Assembly: GCF_024347215.1 (NCBI RefSeq)
Contig: NZ_AP025282.1
Coordinates: forward strand, 682,001-746,000
Direction of reading: 5' to 3'
Length of the DNA stretch: 64,000 nucleotides
Origin: Aliamphritea ceti
GTDB lineage: Bacteria; Pseudomonadota; Gammaproteobacteria; Pseudomonadales; Balneatricaceae
Shown: positions 43,702-52,987 of the stretch, one piece after another
How the letters are laid out: each line of letters starts with the position of its first letter
Position numbering within the stretch: the first letter of the stretch is position 1
Notes under the pieces: generated by a model
The model's database searches: none
What the model was told of the DNA's origin: nothing
The model's input: only the letters and a program-made list of their open reading frames with translations
Position numbers and translations under genes: made by a program

Positions 43702-44563
43702 ATTCTTCGTTCTTATTCAGAAAGTGGTTTTTTTCGTAGATAGCGAAAGCGGGTGTTGTTTTGGCGACCAGGCCTGATTCAGGCAGCCATTCTTCCATTA
43801 TCTTACTTATCCAGGGCAGTAGCTCTCCATAGCGTCCGTGCAGTTTAAAGCAAGCGTGTAAGCCACCGGGAATAATCATTTCATTAATGATGCCGCGTTT
43901 TTTCAATGGTACTGCTTTTCTCAACGGTGCTTCGATTGCCGTACAGGCAACGTATCTACACTGTTCTAATGGAATTCGTGACGGGTTTGAATGGTGCAGG
44001 CCGATTTGCACGTCAGGTGTGGTCAGAAGAGAAATATCCTGACTTGCTGCCCAGGCTGTCAGCAGTTGCCAGCTGTTGCGAATATTCCGGCCATAACCCT
44101 GATGACGAATATAGGCCACTCTGTATGCAGGGAGGTCGATAAGCTCAGGGGTTGGTAAGTGCTGATCTTGCAGACGGCAATAAGCGGCAGCGATTTCCGG
44201 GTCTTTTAAGTAAGGTTTATCTTCGGTATTAAGGTGCTTACGCCATTGTCCGGGGGCGCAGCCAAATGTTGCTCTGAAGGCGCGACTGAAGGATGACAGT
44301 GACTGAAAACCACATTTCTCTGCAATATCTACAATGGCAGTTTCAGGGCTGAACATCAGTTGGTTTGCTGCAACTTCAAGTCGGCTACGGCGAATATACT
44401 GATGCAGGCTTTCGCCAACGATCTCTGCAAAAACCCGGTGTAAGTGCTGCTCTGAATAAGCAGCAACCTGTGCCAGCTGTTTACCGTTAAGGTCAGCGGT
44501 AATGTCTTTATGTATCTGGTGCAGAACGTCATTTATACGTGCGATTTGCTGTGGTGTGGCCAT
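43664..44563 (-). CDS. AraC-family regulator with GyrI-like ligand domain
   Basis: 299 aa. The AraC double helix-turn-helix is N-terminal (about 10-110: LAQVAAYSEQHLHRVFAEIVGESLHQYIRRSRLEVAANQL and IVDIAEKCGFQSLSSFSRAFRATFG). A GyrI/SOUL-like small-molecule-binding domain follows (about 140-299, starting LPAYRVAYIRHQGYG), the layout of Rob-type multidrug regulators. Its last 12 residues are encoded in the region that overlaps the convergent WYL gene. It is divergent from an aminotransferase 161 bases away. Confidence 0.91.
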   Translation of the reverse strand: MATPQQIARINDVLHQIHKDITADLNGKQLAQVAAYSEQHLHRVFAEIVGESLHQYIRRSRLEVAANQLMFSPETAIVDIAEKCGFQSLSSFSRAFRATFGCAPGQWRKHLNTEDKPYLKDPEIAAAYCRLQDQHLPTPELIDLPAYRVAYIRHQGYGRNIRNSWQLLTAWAASQDISLLTTPDVQIGLHHSNPSRIPLEQCRYVACTAIEAPLRKAVPLKKRGIINEMIIPGGLHACFKLHGRYGELLPWISKIMEEWLPESGLVAKTTPAFAIYEKNHFLNKNEEFSLKFCLPVGFY

Positions 44564-44724
44564 TGGATGGTTTGCCTGAAGATAAACTGTCTATATAAAA
44601 ATATCATAAATGGACATATATGATCTTATAAATTAACAAATCTTAGTGATAATTACTGAATATGCTGGAGTTCAAATAACTGCTCTTAATTACTTTATTT
44701 AAGAGAAAAAAGAAGGAACTCATT

Positions 44725-45948
44725 ATGACATTATCGCAGGCAGAAAATGGTCCGGGCCTTATGGCAGCTAACCGGTTGCAGCACTTACAGGCTTCTTATC
44801 TACGGGAAATTCTGGCAGTGGCTGGTCGTAGGAATATGATCTCTTTTGCCGGTGGTTTACCGGCTGAAGCCTGTTTCCCTGTGTCTCTGATTCGGCAGTT
44901 GAGCACTGACCAGACAGCATCAGAGCTTTTACAGTACGGTGGCAGTCAGGGGCTGGATGAATTGTTAACTGTTTTACGGCAGCGTTCCCCGATGCCTGAT
45001 AATCATGATGTATTGGTGACAAACGGTGCTCAGCAGGGGCTGGATCTGATCCTGCGGGCGTTTGTAAATCCTGGTGATAGGATTGCCATAGAGGCACCCT
45101 GCTATCTGGGCGCTTTACAGGCCTTTCAGCTGGCAGAAGCAGAGGTGATTTCAGTCCCTGCATTGGGTGGCGTAAGCGAAGAATACGAAGCCGACAGGTT
45201 AGCGGTGCTTGAATCATTGTTTGCACAGCAAGACATTAAGTTCTTTTATGCGATTGCTGATTTTCATAATCCAACGGGTGCCAGCTATTCCCTGAAAATG
45301 CGGCATGAGATTGTTCGTCTGTGTGAGAAATACGGGGTATTTCTGATTGAGGATGCACCTTACCGGGAGCTGCGCTTTGTGGGTAAGTCATTACCTATGT
45401 TGGCAGATTTGTCTCCGGCACGAACTTTACTGCTGCGGTCTTTTTCGAAGATTGCCTGCCCGGGGCTACGGCTTGGTTGTGTTCAGGCAGATAAAAAATT
45501 TATAGGTCAGCTGCTTAAGGTTAAGCAGGTTACCGATCTGCATACTCAGTTGCCCGGTCAGGCTTTATTGGCAGGGTTGCTATCACATCGGGAGTTCGCT
45601 GATCATCTGCAGCAACTGCGACAGGAGTATTTGCAGCGGTATATGGCAATGTCTGAGTCTGTACAGCTACATTTACCTGAATGGGTAACGCTACGTCCGG
45701 TTGAGGGTGGTATGTTTATCTGGTTGGAGCTGGATTTATCTGGATCCCGGTTGTCTGGTCAGATAGATGAGCTGCGGGTGGCAGAGCAGGCTATCGAGCA
45801 AGGAGTGACTGTAGTTCCGGGAAGTGTATTTTATCCACAGAAGCAGGTATCAGCTGCTTTCAGACTTAACTTCAGCCATGAGTCTGTTGCTAACATCGAT
45901 TTAGGTATACGCCGTTTCAGCCGGGTATTGGCAATGCTTGAACGCTAA
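44725..45948 (+). CDS. PLP-dependent aminotransferase, class I/II (2-aminoadipate transaminase-like)
   Basis: 407-aa fold-type I aminotransferase. The PLP-binding lysine sits in RSFSKIACPGLRLG, with DFHNPTGASYS and LIEDAPYRELRF before it. The opening ISFAGGLPAEACFPVSL is typical of the LysN/MocR-type aminotransferases that use 2-aminoadipate, lysine-related or aromatic substrates. No HTH is fused, so it is not a MocR regulator. AGGAAC precedes the ATG. Flanking AraC and LysR genes are candidate regulators. The substrate is open. Confidence 0.87.
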   Translation: MTLSQAENGPGLMAANRLQHLQASYLREILAVAGRRNMISFAGGLPAEACFPVSLIRQLSTDQTASELLQYGGSQGLDELLTVLRQRSPMPDNHDVLVTNGAQQGLDLILRAFVNPGDRIAIEAPCYLGALQAFQLAEAEVISVPALGGVSEEYEADRLAVLESLFAQQDIKFFYAIADFHNPTGASYSLKMRHEIVRLCEKYGVFLIEDAPYRELRFVGKSLPMLADLSPARTLLLRSFSKIACPGLRLGCVQADKKFIGQLLKVKQVTDLHTQLPGQALLAGLLSHREFADHLQQLRQEYLQRYMAMSESVQLHLPEWVTLRPVEGGMFIWLELDLSGSRLSGQIDELRVAEQAIEQGVTVVPGSVFYPQKQVSAAFRLNFSHESVANIDLGIRRFSRVLAMLER

Positions 45949-46004
45949 GCCGCAGTGATGTTCAGCGTTGAATTTTATAGTCCGGCTTGAGTTTGAGCTT
46001 AGAT

Positions 46005-46844
46005 TCAGGGATGAAAATATGCCTGAATCATCTCTTCTATCAGCACACGGTGCGGGTTATCCGTCCGGTATGTCAGGTAGCAGGCCAGGGATATATTTGG
46101 TGCCTGTTCTACCTGATGTAGCCGGGCTGCATCGAGGTCTTGCTGCGCCAGACGTTGTGGGTAATATGACATTCCTCCATTGGCCATAATATAACGCAGG
46201 CCCATAGCGCTGTTCCCGGAGAAAACATGCAGGCGCTGGCTGTCTGGCAGGACTGTATTTACTTCCCGGTGATAGGCTTCTCCGAAATCGAAATCGATAA
46301 AGCGGGGGAGGTCCTGATCGCTAAAATGGCAGGGGCGCCGGGTCAGAAGAACGAGCTTTTCTGCGGGCAGCGAATAGCTGATCAGGTTAGCTTCTTTACC
46401 GGGTAAATGGCTGATAGCAACGTCTACCAGGCGGTTCTGTACGGCCTGATTCATATCTCGGTGGTAGTCAAAGTCCAGGGTCATCGGCAGTTTGCCATGT
46501 TCGGTTTCAATCCAGATAACCCAGTCGATCAGGCGCTGCTCCCAGATACTCATCTGAGCGCCCAGGCGTAATGCAATATGGTCGGTAAAACGTTCTTTCA
46601 GGTCCCTGGTAACCTGTTGCCAGGTAGTCTGCATTTGCTCTGCGTAGGGTAGTAAGTACTTACCGGCGTCACTTAACTGGCTGCCGCCAGGCCCCCGTTC
46701 AAACAGACTAACATCAAGCTGAGATTCGAGACTGCGAATCCGGGCTGATACCGCCGCCTGAGTGATATGCAGATGTTCAGCAGCGGCGTGAAATCCACCA
46801 CAGCGGGCTACGGTGAGAAAAGTGTTTAGCGCATCGTTGTGCAT
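46005..46844 (-). CDS. LysR-family transcriptional regulator
   Basis: 279-aa regulator with an N-terminal helix-turn-helix (LNTFLTVARCGGFHAAAEHLHITQAAVSARIRSLESQL) and a periplasmic-binding-type effector domain (about 90-279). It is divergent from the HD-domain gene, with about 120 bases between them, so that gene is the most likely target. It converges on the aminotransferase (56-base gap). Confidence 0.9.
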   Translation of the reverse strand: MHNDALNTFLTVARCGGFHAAAEHLHITQAAVSARIRSLESQLDVSLFERGPGGSQLSDAGKYLLPYAEQMQTTWQQVTRDLKERFTDHIALRLGAQMSIWEQRLIDWVIWIETEHGKLPMTLDFDYHRDMNQAVQNRLVDVAISHLPGKEANLISYSLPAEKLVLLTRRPCHFSDQDLPRFIDFDFGEAYHREVNTVLPDSQRLHVFSGNSAMGLRYIMANGGMSYYPQRLAQQDLDAARLHQVEQAPNISLACYLTYRTDNPHRVLIEEMIQAYFHP

Positions 46845-46971
46845 CGTTATATTGGCCGATTAAAAAATATTATCAGATTGACAAAATCTATTCGTTTTAT
46901 TTTTCAGTGTAAAGCTTCTAGAGTTTCTTCATTAATAACAAGAACGATGTATGGCACGAGTAGGTGAGAGC

Positions 46972-47580
46972 ATGGCAGACAAAAACTATAAGGCGGGCTG
47001 GACTCGCATGGAAGATGCGACGTATGAAGAGTTCATGGCAATCATGGAGTTTGAAGATGAGTACAATACTGAGCTGGTTAACCGTTTAGTCGCTCAGCTG
47101 AAAGAGTTAGATGAACCCTGGACAGCGTATCCGGTTAACCGCTTACAGCATTCCCTGCAGTCAGCGACCCGGGCCTATGATGATAATGCCGATGAAGAGT
47201 TGGTGGTTGCCGCACTGTTACATGATATTGGTGACATTGTTGCCCCTTATAATCATGGTGAAGTTGCCGCCGCAATTCTTAAGCCTTATGTGAGTGAGAA
47301 GGTTCACTGGATAGTTCAGCATCACTGTGTTTTTCAGGGATATTATTACAATCACCACCTGGGTGGTGACCGTAACGCCCGGGAGAAGTATAAAGACAGT
47401 CCTTACTATGAAGATTGTAAATACTTCTGCCATAACTATGATCAGAATGCCTTTGATCCGGACTATCCGACTCAACCTCTGGAATTCTTCATTCCTATGT
47501 TGCAACGAATGTTTGGCCGGCATCCGGGGCATCTTGAATTGGCTGAAAAGTCAGATGACAGTGTTGGGGCTGTGGCCTGA
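46972..47580 (+). CDS. HD-domain protein, possible PhnZ/TmpB-type diiron oxygenase
   Basis: About 200-aa HD-superfamily protein. Metal ligands seen in order: His in RLQHSLQ, His-Asp in LLHDIGD, His in YNHGEVAAA, His in VQHHCVF, and a late Asp around NYDQNAFD. The AYPVNRLQHSLQ segment and ligand spacing resemble PhnZ/TmpB, mixed-valent diiron oxygenases that cleave phosphonates, rather than nucleotide phosphohydrolases. No 2-oxoglutarate oxygenase partner (PhnY/TmpA) is nearby. Two starts are possible (46951, or 46972 with AGGTGAG just before); I prefer the second. It is divergent from a LysR gene. Confidence 0.7.
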   Translation: MADKNYKAGWTRMEDATYEEFMAIMEFEDEYNTELVNRLVAQLKELDEPWTAYPVNRLQHSLQSATRAYDDNADEELVVAALLHDIGDIVAPYNHGEVAAAILKPYVSEKVHWIVQHHCVFQGYYYNHHLGGDRNAREKYKDSPYYEDCKYFCHNYDQNAFDPDYPTQPLEFFIPMLQRMFGRHPGHLELAEKSDDSVGAVA

Positions 47581-47588
47581 TAATATGA

Positions 47589-48104
47589 TTAATCAGCCGG
47601 GTCGGGCAGGTATTCGATACCGGTAATTTCATACCAGACTTCATTGCCGTCCGGACGCCGGATGGCAAATTCATCGCCAATTTTTTTCTTCAGTAGCTGC
47701 TTTGCCATTGGTGCGTCCATACTAATGTAGTCGGAACGTTCGCCAATTTCGTCGGGGCCGACAATCCGATAGCGGGCGGCTTTATCTTCCTCATCAATAA
47801 TATCCACCCAGGCACCGAAGTACACTGTCTGGCGATCATCAGGTATACGGTCAACTATAGTTAATACATCCAGACGCTTAGACAGGTAGCGTACCCGGCG
47901 GTCGATTTCCCGAAGTTGTTTTTTACCGTAAATATATTCGGCATTTTCGGAACGGTCACCCTGTGCAGCAGCTTCTTTAACGGACTGGGTAATTTCCGGG
48001 CGCTTTACTTTCCACAGGTACTTGAGCTCGGCGTTCATGGCTGCTGCACCGGCAGCAGTGATGTAACGGGATTTAGGTGGTGCTGGCGGACGGTAGCGGG
48101 ACAT
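47589..48104 (-). CDS. greB: Transcription elongation factor GreB
   Basis: Rescues backtracked RNA polymerase by stimulating transcript cleavage. An N-terminal coiled coil (about 1-75) carries the acidic tip region EAAAQGDRSENAEYIYGKKQLREIDRR; a C-terminal FKBP-like domain follows (ISMDAPMAKQLLKKKIGDEF). 171 aa, and the ending RPDGNEVWYEITGIEYL fits GreB better than GreA. It converges on the HD gene with an 8-base gap. Confidence 0.95.
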   Translation of the reverse strand: MSRYRPPAPPKSRYITAAGAAAMNAELKYLWKVKRPEITQSVKEAAAQGDRSENAEYIYGKKQLREIDRRVRYLSKRLDVLTIVDRIPDDRQTVYFGAWVDIIDEEDKAARYRIVGPDEIGERSDYISMDAPMAKQLLKKKIGDEFAIRRPDGNEVWYEITGIEYLPDPAD

Positions 48105-48251
48105 GAATAAAACTCAGACAGTAAAGTTAACGTATTGATATTAGATAAAGATTTTTTAGCACTCAGAGGTAAATCAGGCTAAAGAAAATCCCCTGAGCGC
48201 CGACTAATACTAAATTGAAAATGAAACATCAGGCAAGTTGCAGATCCGACG

Positions 48252-48677
48252 ATGCAGATTGAACGCATAGAACAACAAATAGAGACTTATACCTCGACCC
48301 TGAGCCACGCGGTTCAGAATGGTCAGGGGGCGCAGTTCTCTATGTTGTTGAGTATGATTTCTGCCAGTGAAGATCAGGCTGCCAAGAAAGTAGGCAGTGG
48401 TGCTGTATTCGAACTGCCTGCCAGTGAAGAACTAAGTTATCCGGATCCGGACAGCTTATATAACGAAGAGATTGTAGGTCGTCTGAATACGTCGGTAGGC
48501 AGCAGTAACTTTGCGGATATGGCATACGTACTTAGCCATGTTCATGCTCAGGCTATCATGCCGGAAAATCAGGCCCTGGCAGCCGATACTTATGCACGTA
48601 TCGGACTGACTTCTTCCCGCAATCTGATTATCAGTGAAATCGAAGAGTCCCGCTCGCAGTTCAGTGCAGTCGCTTGA
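48252..48677 (+). CDS. Hypothetical protein of unknown function
   Basis: 141-aa protein I do not recognise. It is mostly helical by composition, with no signal peptide or membrane segment. It opens MQIERIEQQIETYTSTLSHAVQ and contains SMLLSMISASEDQA, an acidic Pro-rich patch (SYPDPDSLYNEE) and a final helix (SRNLIISEIEESRSQF). Good codon pattern over the whole length, and position between greB (divergent) and a minus-strand gene, support it being real. A structural or regulatory cytosolic role is only a guess. Confidence 0.7.
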   Translation: MQIERIEQQIETYTSTLSHAVQNGQGAQFSMLLSMISASEDQAAKKVGSGAVFELPASEELSYPDPDSLYNEEIVGRLNTSVGSSNFADMAYVLSHVHAQAIMPENQALAADTYARIGLTSSRNLIISEIEESRSQFSAVA

Positions 48678-48700
48678 TCAATCTGACTGAGTAGCAGTGT

Positions 48701-49087
48701 TTATGTACGCCACTGAATTTTAGATGCTTCCCCACCGGTCTCTATTTTCCACCATTCATCCGGGTCATCACCGTCGCTCCAGCCACCGGCAATACAGCGA
48801 ATTTCTGTATCCATTTGCTGGTTAGCAATAGTGGCGCAGTCCAGGTCTTTTTCCCACGGGGTGCGATCGGAATCAAACCAGACGCTGGTCCAGGCTTTGC
48901 CTGATACCTTTTCGTGAATCAATACCGGTATGCCGCAATTTGTCTGGTACTGATGAACGGTGCCCTGGGAATGCTGTAGTTCTACGGCAGAGAATATTGC
49001 GCTTAGCCACTGACAAATATCTTCCAGGCTACGGCTTTTTACGTAGATTTCGATGTCCGGATGTCGTGTAGCTGTTGTATCACTCAT
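48701..49087 (-). CDS. Hypothetical protein of unknown function
   Basis: 128-aa soluble protein, not recognised. It has an alpha/beta look, beginning DIEIYVKSRSLEDICQWLSAIF and containing several tryptophans (WTSVWFDSDRTPWEKD, GGWSDGDDPDEWWKIE). No signal or membrane segment. It overlaps the membrane-protein gene upstream by 8 bases and ends the dapE-rlmA-linked run, so it is probably co-transcribed with them. Confidence 0.75.
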   Translation of the reverse strand: MSDTTATRHPDIEIYVKSRSLEDICQWLSAIFSAVELQHSQGTVHQYQTNCGIPVLIHEKVSGKAWTSVWFDSDRTPWEKDLDCATIANQQMDTEIRCIAGGWSDGDDPDEWWKIETGGEASKIQWRT

Positions 49088-49382
49088 GTTTTTTCTTCTT
49101 GCTGCTGTGTGTGGTATCAGTATTAATCACGCGGAAAATCCGCAAAAAACTCAGACAAATATAGCCGAAGGCGGCGATAATTACCCCAATAATTGCCAGA
49201 ACAAGGCCCAGCAGGGCAATGAGTTCCTGGCTGACGGAGCTAAGCAGAAAGTATTCTGCAAAGTTCATCAGTAAAAAACCGATCAGAAATATACCCGCAC
49301 CGGTTAGCAGAATCATCAGATTTTGTTTACCCTGATCAGCTCTGTGTACCAAAGCAAGTTTGATGCGAGTTTTCAGACGCAT
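49080..49382 (-). CDS. Small two-helix membrane protein
   Basis: 100-aa protein with two membrane helices (about 22-45 and 55-80 in the ATG-started form), a basic N terminus and a Lys-rich C terminus (SSKKKKHE). ATG 49382 follows the rlmA stop after one base, suggesting coupled translation; a GTG at 49397 is an alternative. It overlaps the next gene by 8 bases. No family recognised. Confidence 0.72.
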   Translation of the reverse strand: MRLKTRIKLALVHRADQGKQNLMILLTGAGIFLIGFLLMNFAEYFLLSSVSQELIALLGLVLAIIGVIIAAFGYICLSFLRIFRVINTDTTHSSKKKKHE

Positions 49383-49383
49383 A

Positions 49384-50241
49384 TCAGATAGCGTCACTAC
49401 GCCGGAATACTGCGAGCCTTACATCCAGAGTCAGTTGCAGTGATGGCAGCTGTTTCAGATCGTCGCGAACATCCTGTTTGATCCGCCAACCATGAGGTGT
49501 CATTGCAAGCAGTTGCTGAATTTCGGCCTGTGAGGTCAGTTCAAAGTCGTATTTCACCTGTTGTTCGGAGATTGCTTCGAAAGCCTCTCCTAATACAGAA
49601 GATGGATCGAAACCTGACTCACGTACCTCTTTATAAATTAGCTCCCGCAGCTGACGCAGATGCTGGTCACCGGGATAAGCGATGATCAGATGAGCGCCGG
49701 CTTTTAGTGTCCGGGCGAACTCTTCTGGCATCAGCCGGCTAAAAGCGACGGTTAGTAAGTCCAGAGAGGCCTCTGCCACAGGCATGTTGGCACCTGAGGC
49801 TACCAGCCAGGTGACAGCTTTATTACGGCGACAAGCTGCCTTTACGGCATGCTTGGATATATCCAGGCCTGCCAGTTGTAATGGATTTTCCGCGGTATTT
49901 GCCTGTTCGTTAAGCAGGTATTCGTGCAGCCGGTTGGTGTAGTAGCCTTCACCGCAACCCATATCCATCATCTGAGGGCACTCAGCTGCAGACAGGGTTT
50001 TACCGACTAACTGATTAAGATGGTCAGACAGTTGCTGATAATAGCCAAGCGCAAGAAAATCAGTCCGGGCTTTAACCATCTCTGCATTATCGCCGGGATC
50101 TTTAGAGCGCTTCTGATTTGCAAGTAGCAGGTTCCAATAACCCTGACGGGCAGCATCGAAGCTGTGACCTGCGGTACAACGCAGATTTTTTTCTGTTGCT
50201 GTCAGGGGGGCCTGACAGCTTGGACAAGTCAGTGCGAGCAA
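49384..50241 (-). CDS. rlmA: 23S rRNA (guanine-N1)-methyltransferase RlmA
   Basis: Methylates G745 of 23S rRNA (E. coli numbering) using SAM. The N-terminal zinc site is clear: CPSCQAPLTATEKNLRC then AGHSFD. The SAM domain begins MMDMGCGEGYYTNRL. 285 aa, near the usual 270. It lies 3 bases after dapE in an operon-like run. Confidence 0.94.
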   Translation of the reverse strand: MLALTCPSCQAPLTATEKNLRCTAGHSFDAARQGYWNLLLANQKRSKDPGDNAEMVKARTDFLALGYYQQLSDHLNQLVGKTLSAAECPQMMDMGCGEGYYTNRLHEYLLNEQANTAENPLQLAGLDISKHAVKAACRRNKAVTWLVASGANMPVAEASLDLLTVAFSRLMPEEFARTLKAGAHLIIAYPGDQHLRQLRELIYKEVRESGFDPSSVLGEAFEAISEQQVKYDFELTSQAEIQQLLAMTPHGWRIKQDVRDDLKQLPSLQLTLDVRLAVFRRSDAI

Positions 50242-50244
50242 TGA

Positions 50245-51387
50245 TCAGGCCTCATCAACCAGTAAGCGTGCCATGATGTTTTCGTACAGTGAAGACAGAG
50301 TATCCAGGTCTTCAGCTTTAACACGCTCATCAATTTTGTGGATGGTAGCGTTTACCGGACCCAGTTCTACAACTTGCGCACCTGTTGGCGCTATGAAGCG
50401 ACCATCAGATGTACCGCCTGAAGTCGAAAGCTCTGTTTCGATGCCGGAAACAGCTTTAATTGCACTCTGGCAGGCATTAACCAGATCGCCTTCACCAGTA
50501 ATGAATGGATGACCGCTGAGAATCCAGGTCAGATCGTAATCCAGACCATGAGCATCCAGAATAGCGTGGGTACGTTGTTTTATTTCAACGTCGGTCAGTT
50601 CAGTTGAGAAACGGAAATTAAACTTCGCTTCCAGGTCGCCAGGTACAACGTTGTTGGCGCCGGTGCCTGAATGGATGTTAGAAATCTGGAAACTGGTTGG
50701 CGGAAAGTATTCGTTACCTTCGTCCCACTTTTCTTCAGAAAGTGCTGCAAATGCTGGCATGGCTTTATGAATAGGGTTTTTCACCAAATGCGGATAAGCA
50801 ACGTGACCCTGAACGCCTTTTACAGTGATTTCACCACTGATAGAACCACGACGACCGTTTTTAATAATGTCGCCAACTTGTGCGGTACTGGAAGGCTCAC
50901 CAACAATACACCAGGTGATTTTTTCATTGCGGGCTTCCAGTGTATCGATTACCCGAGTGGTACCGTTAATGAACGGACCTTCTTCATCGCTGGTGATCAG
51001 TAAGGCGATAGATCCTTTGTGATCTGGATGATGCGCGATAAAGCGTTCCAGTGCTGTCATGAAACTGGCAATACCGCCTTTCATGTCAGCCGCGCCACGG
51101 CCACACAAGTAGCCATCTTCAATAACAGGTTCAAACGGAGGATGGCTCCACTTTTCTTCAGGACCACTGGGGACAACATCAGTGTGGCCAGCAAAACAAA
51201 ATACTGGCCCTTCGGTACCACGACGGGCCCAGAAGTTGCTCACATCTTCAAACTGCATGCGTTCAATTACGAATCCCATAGCCTCCAAACGTTCAATCAT
51301 CAACTCCTGGCAGCCAGCATCTTCAGGGGTGACGGAGCGGCGTGAGATTAATTCTTTAGCCAGTTCAACGGTGGGAGAGTGGGACAT
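50245..51387 (-). CDS. dapE: Succinyl-diaminopimelate desuccinylase
   Basis: Dizinc enzyme of the succinylase branch of lysine/diaminopimelate synthesis; releases succinate from N-succinyl-LL-DAP. Metal and catalytic residues are in FAGHTDVVPSG, GRGAADMKGG, TSDEEGP and the C-terminal STSGGTSDGRF. 380 aa, normal size. It follows dapD after about 120 bases that contain a stem-loop without a strong T run. Confidence 0.96.
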   Translation of the reverse strand: MSHSPTVELAKELISRRSVTPEDAGCQELMIERLEAMGFVIERMQFEDVSNFWARRGTEGPVFCFAGHTDVVPSGPEEKWSHPPFEPVIEDGYLCGRGAADMKGGIASFMTALERFIAHHPDHKGSIALLITSDEEGPFINGTTRVIDTLEARNEKITWCIVGEPSSTAQVGDIIKNGRRGSISGEITVKGVQGHVAYPHLVKNPIHKAMPAFAALSEEKWDEGNEYFPPTSFQISNIHSGTGANNVVPGDLEAKFNFRFSTELTDVEIKQRTHAILDAHGLDYDLTWILSGHPFITGEGDLVNACQSAIKAVSGIETELSTSGGTSDGRFIAPTGAQVVELGPVNATIHKIDERVKAEDLDTLSSLYENIMARLLVDEA

Positions 51388-51445
51388 CGGGGATACCTAA
51401 TTGGGTTTGAGACTATTGAGTTTGAAGCTATTGATCTGAAATGAG

Positions 51446-51468
51446 AACCCCGGTGCATGACCGGGGTT
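51446..51468 (-). terminator. Stem-loop between dapD and dapE
   Basis: Nine-base arms AACCCCGGT/ACCGGGGTT with loop GCATG. Minus-strand transcripts would meet only TTCTC after it, so it is a weak or partial terminator that may reduce dapE relative to dapD. Confidence 0.5.
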
Positions 51469-51510
51469 GATGATCAGAGCGAATGCGCCTGATAAAGCCA
51501 GCGATACAAC

Positions 51511-52542
51511 TTAGTTGTGTGCGTGCAGCTCGTCGTTCAGTTCGATAGCAGTCTTGTTGGTTTTAACTTCAACGCGGCCGTTCTGAGAGTTGCGACGGAA
51601 CAGCAGATCCGGCTTACCGGCTAATTCAGCCGCTTTTACAGTGCTAACTTCGTTGTTTTGGTCATCCAGTACGGTCACTTTAGAACCGGCAGTTACATAC
51701 AGGCCCGCTTCTACAGTACAACGGTCGCCCAGTGGCAGGCCCAGACCTGCGTTAGCGCCCATCAGGCAGTTTTCGCCAACAGAGATAACAACATTGTTGC
51801 CACCGGATAGTGTGCCCATAGTAGAGCAACCGCCACCCAGATCAGAACCGTTACCAACAACAACACCCGCAGAGATACGGCCTTCAACCATACTTACACC
51901 CAGAGTACCGGCGTTGAAGTTGATGAAACCTTCGTGCATAACTGTAGTGCCTTCACCAACATGCGCACCCAGACGAACACGTGAAGTTGCTGCAATACGG
52001 GTACCGGCAGGTACAACGTAGTTAGCCATCTTAGGGAATTTATCCACAGAGTGAACGTCAATAATACGACCTTGTGCACGGGCTGCCAGCTGACGCTTAG
52101 GCAGGTCTGTCAGAGAGATCGCGCCTTCGTTAGTCCAGGCTACGTTTGGCAGTTTGCCGAAGATACCTGTCAGGTTTAAACCATGAGGCTGTACCAGACG
52201 GTTAGAGATCAGAGACAGTTTCAGGTAAGCGTCTGCAGTGCCCTGTGGCTCGTCATCTGTTGCCAGAATAGTCAGGATCATTGGCTGTTGAGTGCCCTTG
52301 CATACTTCAACGATTTCCGCCTGATCTTCTGCATCTACAGACAGGAACGCTGCTTCCAGATCGTTCAGCTGTTCAGCCGTCAGTTGGATATTCTGGTTAC
52401 CACCTTCGTAGCCAACTTTAGCTGCAACAGCAGCAATCAGCTCGTCGGATGGGTTCAGCAATGGTTGGTTGAAGTACACTTCTAACAGTTCGCCAGTAGA
52501 AGATTGGCTGCCTACGCCCAGACCCAGTGCAAAAGTACTCAT
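51511..52542 (-). CDS. dapD: Tetrahydrodipicolinate N-succinyltransferase
   Basis: Transfers succinyl from succinyl-CoA to tetrahydrodipicolinate, starting the succinylase branch. Left-handed beta-helix with hexapeptide repeats (about 180-290: GTRIAATSRVRLGAHVGEGTT, GRISAGVVVGNGSDLGGG). The ATG at 52542 has GAGG eight bases before it; the open frame runs further to 52578 but without support. At 343 aa it is the longer pseudomonad-type DapD rather than the 274-aa E. coli type. Confidence 0.95.
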   Translation of the reverse strand: MSTFALGLGVGSQSSTGELLEVYFNQPLLNPSDELIAAVAAKVGYEGGNQNIQLTAEQLNDLEAAFLSVDAEDQAEIVEVCKGTQQPMILTILATDDEPQGTADAYLKLSLISNRLVQPHGLNLTGIFGKLPNVAWTNEGAISLTDLPKRQLAARAQGRIIDVHSVDKFPKMANYVVPAGTRIAATSRVRLGAHVGEGTTVMHEGFINFNAGTLGVSMVEGRISAGVVVGNGSDLGGGCSTMGTLSGGNNVVISVGENCLMGANAGLGLPLGDRCTVEAGLYVTAGSKVTVLDDQNNEVSTVKAAELAGKPDLLFRRNSQNGRVEVKTNKTAIELNDELHAHN

Positions 52543-52622
52543 AGTTTTAACCTCAATATTTATTTTTAACTTCGGCATAACGTCCGGGCATTGCGCGTGA
52601 CGTTATGTCGAGTTCTTAATGT

Positions 52623-52964
52623 TTAAAAGTAAGATGCGTAATCGCTGTCTTTGAATCCCAGCTTACGGCTGTCACCCAGATCAAGAACAGGTCGCTTAAT
52701 CAGAGTCGGATTAGCCAGCATAACCTCTACGGCAGATGCGGCATCCAGTGTGTTCTTTACGTCGTCTTCCAACTGGCGCCAGGTAGTGCTGCGTTTATTA
52801 ACCAGGCTTTCCCAGCCAAGTTCGTCGCTCCATTGCTCCAGTTGAGACTTTTCCAGACCATCCTTACGGAAGTCGTGGAATTTGAATTCGATACCCTGCG
52901 CATCTAACCAGCGCTGGGCTTTTTTCACAGTGTCACAGTTAGAAATACCGTACAGAGTGGTCAT
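52623..52964 (-). CDS. ArsC/Spx-like thioredoxin-fold protein (YffB type)
   Basis: 113-aa ArsC-family protein: YGISNCDTVKKAQRWL with a single N-terminal Cys10, FHDFRKDGL and NPTLIKRPVL. The set matches YffB, a glutathione-dependent reductase-like protein of unclear role rather than a true arsenate reductase. Its position between dapC and dapD is a common arrangement in gammaproteobacteria. Confidence 0.9.
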   Translation of the reverse strand: MTTLYGISNCDTVKKAQRWLDAQGIEFKFHDFRKDGLEKSQLEQWSDELGWESLVNKRSTTWRQLEDDVKNTLDAASAVEVMLANPTLIKRPVLDLGDSRKLGFKDSDYASYF

Positions 52965-52987
52965 CAGTCTATTCCTGTATTGGTGCT

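Noticed and set aside
45968..46189. Small plus-strand open frame after the aminotransferase
   Set aside because: It lies mostly opposite the LysR gene and has no recognisable features.
52623..52964. Arsenate resistance gene
   Set aside because: The sequence fits the YffB/Spx-like branch and the gene sits inside a lysine synthesis cluster without other ars genes.
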